The notes under the pieces are model-generated. The model made no database searches, was not told the origin of the DNA, and saw only the letters and a list, made by a program, of their open reading frames with translations. This document shows positions 7,820 through 10,452 of a stretch of DNA of 10,452 nucleotides, in pieces. Source of the stretch: JBAXTE01 sp038240835 (GTDB lineage: Bacteria > Bacteroidota > Bacteroidia > Bacteroidales > WCHB1-69); assembly GCA_038240835.1 (NCBI GenBank), contig JBBRGJ010000112.1:1-10452 (forward strand). Reading direction: 5' to 3'. The position numbers and the translations under genes were made by a program. The stretch's first letter is position 1, and every line of letters starts with the position of its first letter.

Positions 7820-7874
7820 ATCTCTCTTTTGATTTTTTAATCTTTCAATAATACTAATAATTCATTTTCTTCTT

Positions 7875-9362
7875 ATGATTCATCAACGACTAGAACAGAA
7901 ACAGTTGCAAAAACTCTCCCCTCAGCAAATTTTGCTGATGAAGTTGTTGCAGGTGCCTGCTATTTCTCTTGAGCAACGGATTAAGCAGGAAATTGAAGAA
8001 AATCCTGCCCTCGACGACGAAATTGAAGAGGAAACTGAAAATGTTGACTCAGAACTCGATGTCAACAACGAAGAGACGCCCGAACAGAAAGAGGAATTTG
8101 AAGAGAAAGCGGAAAATGAATTTGATATCTCTGATTATTTCGATTCTGATGATTATGAAATCCCTGATTATAAGCTAAATGTAAATAATCAAAGTCCTGA
8201 TGAAGAGCGCAAAGAGCGACCTATTGTCAGCGGTAGTTCGAATGTGGAATCGCTTGTGGATCAATTAGGAATGCTTACCAGCAACGAAACGGATAAACTT
8301 ATTGCCATACAAATTATTGGAAACCTCGAGGACTACGGATATCTTACCCGCGATTTGGAAGCCATTGCCGACGATTTAGCTTTTAATCACAACGTTATGG
8401 TTGATGTTGCCCAAATAGAGCATGTTCTAACCGATGTTATTCATCAACTGGATCCTGCGGGGATTGGTGCAAGAAACTTGCAAGAGTGTTTGTTGATTCA
8501 GCTGAAACGTCACGAGCATTGTTACTCAAAAACAATTTTGAGAGCCATCGAGATGATCGAAAATAATTTCAACGAGTTTACCAAAAAACATTACGAAAAA
8601 ATTATCTCTTCTTTGGGTTGCACCGAGGATGAATTTAAAGAATCATTGGCCGAAATACTTAAATTAAACCCAAAACCAGGTGGAAACTTAAATGATGGAG
8701 GTGGAAATAATTATGTAATTCCTGATTTTTATATATCCAATAATCAGGGAAAACTCGAACTTTCTCTGCATCAGCGCAACTCGCCAGCGCTAAAAATCAA
8801 CAACCAATATCGATCGATGTACGATTATTATAGTCACAGCGATATCGGTGGATCGAAGGGTGGACAAGAGGCTGCGCAATTTGTAAGACAGAAAATAGAC
8901 TCCGCAAAGTGGTTTATTGATGCCATCGACCAACGAAAAAGGACGCTTCAAATAACCATGGAGGCCATCTTAGAATTTCAAATAGAGTTTTTTAAATCTG
9001 GCAACGAGGAACATCTTAAGCCAATGATTTTGAAAGATATAGCTGAGATTATCAACATGGATATTTCGACCGTCTCGAGGGTGGTGAATAGCAAATATGT
9101 ACAAACTCCATTTGGAACTTTCTTGCTCAAAAACTTCTTTTCAGAATCACTTTCCACCGATTCTGGCGAAGAGGTTTCGTCCAAAGAAGTGAAAAAAATA
9201 TTGGCAGATTGTGTCGACAGTGAGGATAAACGAAAACCTGTTACCGACGAAGAGTTGAGCAAAATTCTAAATAGTAAGGGCTATCATATTGCTCGAAGAA
9301 CGATTGCTAAATACCGCGAAATGCTCGGTATTCCTGTGGCAAGAATGCGAAAAGAACTTTAA
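7875..9362 (+). CDS. rpoN: RNA polymerase sigma-54 factor
   Basis: Sigma-54 directs RNA polymerase to -24/-12 promoters and needs an AAA+ activator to open DNA. All parts are present in 495 residues. Region I is Gln/Leu-rich (QLQKLSPQQILLMKLLQVPA, 10-29, then EQRIKQEIEENPAL), and contacts the activator. Region II is a very acidic linker at about 49-115. The core-binding domain includes DPAGIGARNLQECLL (193-207) and LNPKPGG (264-270). The helix-turn-helix reads DISTVSRVVNSKYVQTPFG (396-414). The RpoN box is ARRTIAKYRE at 473-482, one conservative change from ARRTVAKYRE. It lies between asnS and a membrane protein gene in one direction with short gaps, so an operon is likely. No sigma-54 activator gene is in the window. 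Confidence 0.98.
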   Translation: MIHQRLEQKQLQKLSPQQILLMKLLQVPAISLEQRIKQEIEENPALDDEIEEETENVDSELDVNNEETPEQKEEFEEKAENEFDISDYFDSDDYEIPDYKLNVNNQSPDEERKERPIVSGSSNVESLVDQLGMLTSNETDKLIAIQIIGNLEDYGYLTRDLEAIADDLAFNHNVMVDVAQIEHVLTDVIHQLDPAGIGARNLQECLLIQLKRHEHCYSKTILRAIEMIENNFNEFTKKHYEKIISSLGCTEDEFKESLAEILKLNPKPGGNLNDGGGNNYVIPDFYISNNQGKLELSLHQRNSPALKINNQYRSMYDYYSHSDIGGSKGGQEAAQFVRQKIDSAKWFIDAIDQRKRTLQITMEAILEFQIEFFKSGNEEHLKPMILKDIAEIINMDISTVSRVVNSKYVQTPFGTFLLKNFFSESLSTDSGEEVSSKEVKKILADCVDSEDKRKPVTDEELSKILNSKGYHIARRTIAKYREMLGIPVARMRKEL

Positions 9363-9378
9363 TTTGAGATTGGATTAA

Positions 9379-9990
9379 ATGACAACTAAAACTTCATTTG
9401 CAAACATTATTGCTACGGCATTTCATCCCATTTTATGGGTTTATTATCTGCTTGTATTTATCACAATATTATACCGCTCTGTCTTCACCACTCCCACGGG
9501 GATGGTTCAGTTTTTAGGCGCAAGTTTCTTTATTACCATCATGTTTCCAATCATGACTTTGTGGGCTTTACTTCGATTGAAAAAGATCACTTCGCTTAAA
9601 ATGGACGACCGCAAAGAGCGCACATTACCACTTTTTATCGTCGGTATCTCTTATTACATGATCCATTATCTTTTCAAAATAATGGCGTTGCCACAAAGTT
9701 TCCAACTGCTGTTTTTGGGCGCTACCTTTATGATTTTTGTCTGCATGCTCATCACTTTTTTTTGGAAAATAAGCATTCACATGCTCTCCATCGGTTCCAC
9801 CATCGGTTTTGTAATAGCACTCGGACTTCGATACGATTGGCTAATGCCCCAAATAGTCCTCCCAATGATCCTTATCGCTGGATTTGTTGGTTACTCCAGA
9901 TTAAAACTAAACGCACACACACCCGCTCAAGTATATGTAGGTTTTATCACCGGCTTTTGCATCATGTTGTTTGGCGTAAGTTTCCTTTAA
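9379..9990 (+). CDS. Multi-pass membrane protein, degenerate PAP2-like
   Basis: A 203-residue inner-membrane protein with about six hydrophobic helices (roughly 10-33, 42-66, 83-102, 108-128, 134-150, 156-171, with a weaker one at 184-202). Three short segments line up in order with the PAP2 (type 2 phosphatidic acid phosphatase) signature. KMDDRKERTLP (74-84) stands for KxxxxxxRP, KISIH (130-134) for the PSGH region, and SRLKLNAHTPAQVYVG (173-188) for SRxxxxxHxxxDV. The last has Gln where the Asp should be, and the Ser-Gly-His is incomplete. It may therefore be a divergent or inactive PAP2 protein, or one with another lipid-phosphate role. The family call rests on motif order alone. It begins 16 bases after rpoN ends, so it is probably co-transcribed with asnS and rpoN. 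Confidence 0.8.
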   Translation: MTTKTSFANIIATAFHPILWVYYLLVFITILYRSVFTTPTGMVQFLGASFFITIMFPIMTLWALLRLKKITSLKMDDRKERTLPLFIVGISYYMIHYLFKIMALPQSFQLLFLGATFMIFVCMLITFFWKISIHMLSIGSTIGFVIALGLRYDWLMPQIVLPMILIAGFVGYSRLKLNAHTPAQVYVGFITGFCIMLFGVSFL

Positions 9991-10257
9991 CCAAACCACT
10001 GCGAAAAAAAAACTCTGAAAAACATTTTTCTACCAGCATGCGAGGTAGAGTCAATCCTCTGCGAGTGGGAATCTGAAGGACCGAAAAAGTTTTCAAATAC
10101 AATTAGCAATTCAGCAAGGGCGTTTATCACCCTTTTTCGGGCTTAACCCACGATTGCACTTTTAATTAGGCTTTCCAAGTATTATTTTCCTGCAAAATAG
10201 GGGTTTAGTGTGTTCTTTGAAAGTATTAGTCGTTTATGAGCATTGCTATCTCTTAAC
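9991..10257. other. Gene-free region with small hairpins after the rpoN cluster
   Basis: No protein-like frame on either strand. A hairpin TCTACC/GGTAGA (10029-10034 with 10044-10049, nine-base loop) is followed by GAGG/CCTC arms and the direct repeat TGCGAG (10040-10045 and 10060-10065). A terminator-like hairpin lies at 10116-10137. No complete TAnnTTTG promoter is present; TTCTTTG at 10213-10219 is only partial. The function of this stretch, apart from transcript ending, is unknown. Confidence 0.5.
10116..10137 (+). terminator. Probable intrinsic terminator of the asnS-rpoN-membrane protein transcript
   Basis: AAGGG (10116-10120) pairs with CCCTT (10130-10134) around a nine-base loop, and the T-run continues to 10137. 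It lies 126 bases after the last stop codon. The right arm is also claimed by a second stem: CCGAAAAAG (10081-10089) is the perfect complement of CTTTTTCGG (10132-10140), so the two folds compete or stack. Confidence 0.45.
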
Positions 10258-10437
10258 GACCTTGTCAAAAAAGCGTTAAGAAAAAGAGGTGATTTTACGG
10301 ATGAAGGGAGTCGGGTGCGGTAAGGTAAATAGATCCAAGTCTGAAACATCCGTCATGTGAATTAAATTACCTCAGTGAATCTCTTGACTTGGCTCGCGCC
10401 GTAAAATTATCTCTTTTTTAGCTTTTTTGGCGAAGTC
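10258..10437. repeat. 180-bp element bounded by a long imperfect inverted repeat (MITE-like or structured RNA)
   Basis: The left arm at 10258-10300 is the imperfect reverse complement of the right arm at 10399-10437. Pairing runs 10258-10274 with 10421-10437 (one C-A mismatch, two G-T wobbles). After a small bulge it continues 10281-10300 with 10399-10418 (no mismatch, two G-T wobbles). The 98 bases between the arms have further pairing: AGGTAA (10323-10328) with TTACCT (10367-10372), and CCAAGTC (10335-10341) with GACTTGG (10386-10392). There is no coding frame inside. No target-site duplication is visible at the ends. I could not match it to tmRNA, RNase P RNA, SRP RNA or a riboswitch. A non-autonomous mobile element, a 6S-like RNA and a retron-type RNA are all possible. 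Confidence 0.6.
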
Positions 10438-10452
10438 TTGAATTTTTTGTTT

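Noticed and set aside
9762..10076. Open frame overlapping the end of the PAP2-like gene
   Set aside because: It lies mostly inside a well-supported gene in another frame and its translation (many His, Arg, Ser, Pro) has no protein-like hydrophobic pattern or start signal.
9991..10452. tRNA, tmRNA, RNase P RNA, SRP RNA or group II intron
   Set aside because: No cloverleaf with TTC-loop, no tmRNA or RNase P core signatures, and no domain V-like hairpin were found by eye.

Overview
The window comes from a low-GC member of the Bacteroidota. The evidence is promoter-like TAnnTTTG boxes, the near absence of Shine-Dalgarno sequences, Bacteroidota-style LepA, AsnS and RpoN proteins, and a collagen-like protein carrying the 'GIGNTSPSERLDITG' type of module that is common in this phylum. 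Placement below phylum (Flavobacteriales- or Bacteroidales-like) is inference from protein style only.

Layout. (1) Bases 1-1940: the 3' part of a large collagen-like (Gly-X-Y) surface protein gene that enters from the left edge, then a small secreted protein of unknown function. (2) Bases 1941-2316: AT-rich spacer with a probable weak terminator and the lepA promoter. (3) Bases 2317-4104: lepA (EF4), on the + strand. (4) Bases 4109-6034: a convergent two-gene minus-strand operon, consisting of a membrane-anchored lysozyme-fold protein followed by an alpha/beta hydrolase. (5) Bases 6035-6412: AT-rich divergent promoter region. (6) Bases 6413-9990: asnS, rpoN and a six-helix PAP2-like membrane protein, all on the + strand with short gaps and probably co-transcribed. 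(7) Bases 9991-10452: gene-free DNA with several hairpins, ending in a 180-base element closed by a long imperfect inverted repeat.

How the genes work together: lepA and asnS serve translation, and rpoN supplies sigma-54. The minus-strand pair and the PAP2-like protein look like envelope functions, but no shared pathway can be shown. Most of the window is ordinary core genome. The parts worth a second look are the collagen-like gene with its internal 108-bp tandem repeats and the unexplained structured element at the right end. I did not find a convincing new multi-gene system.
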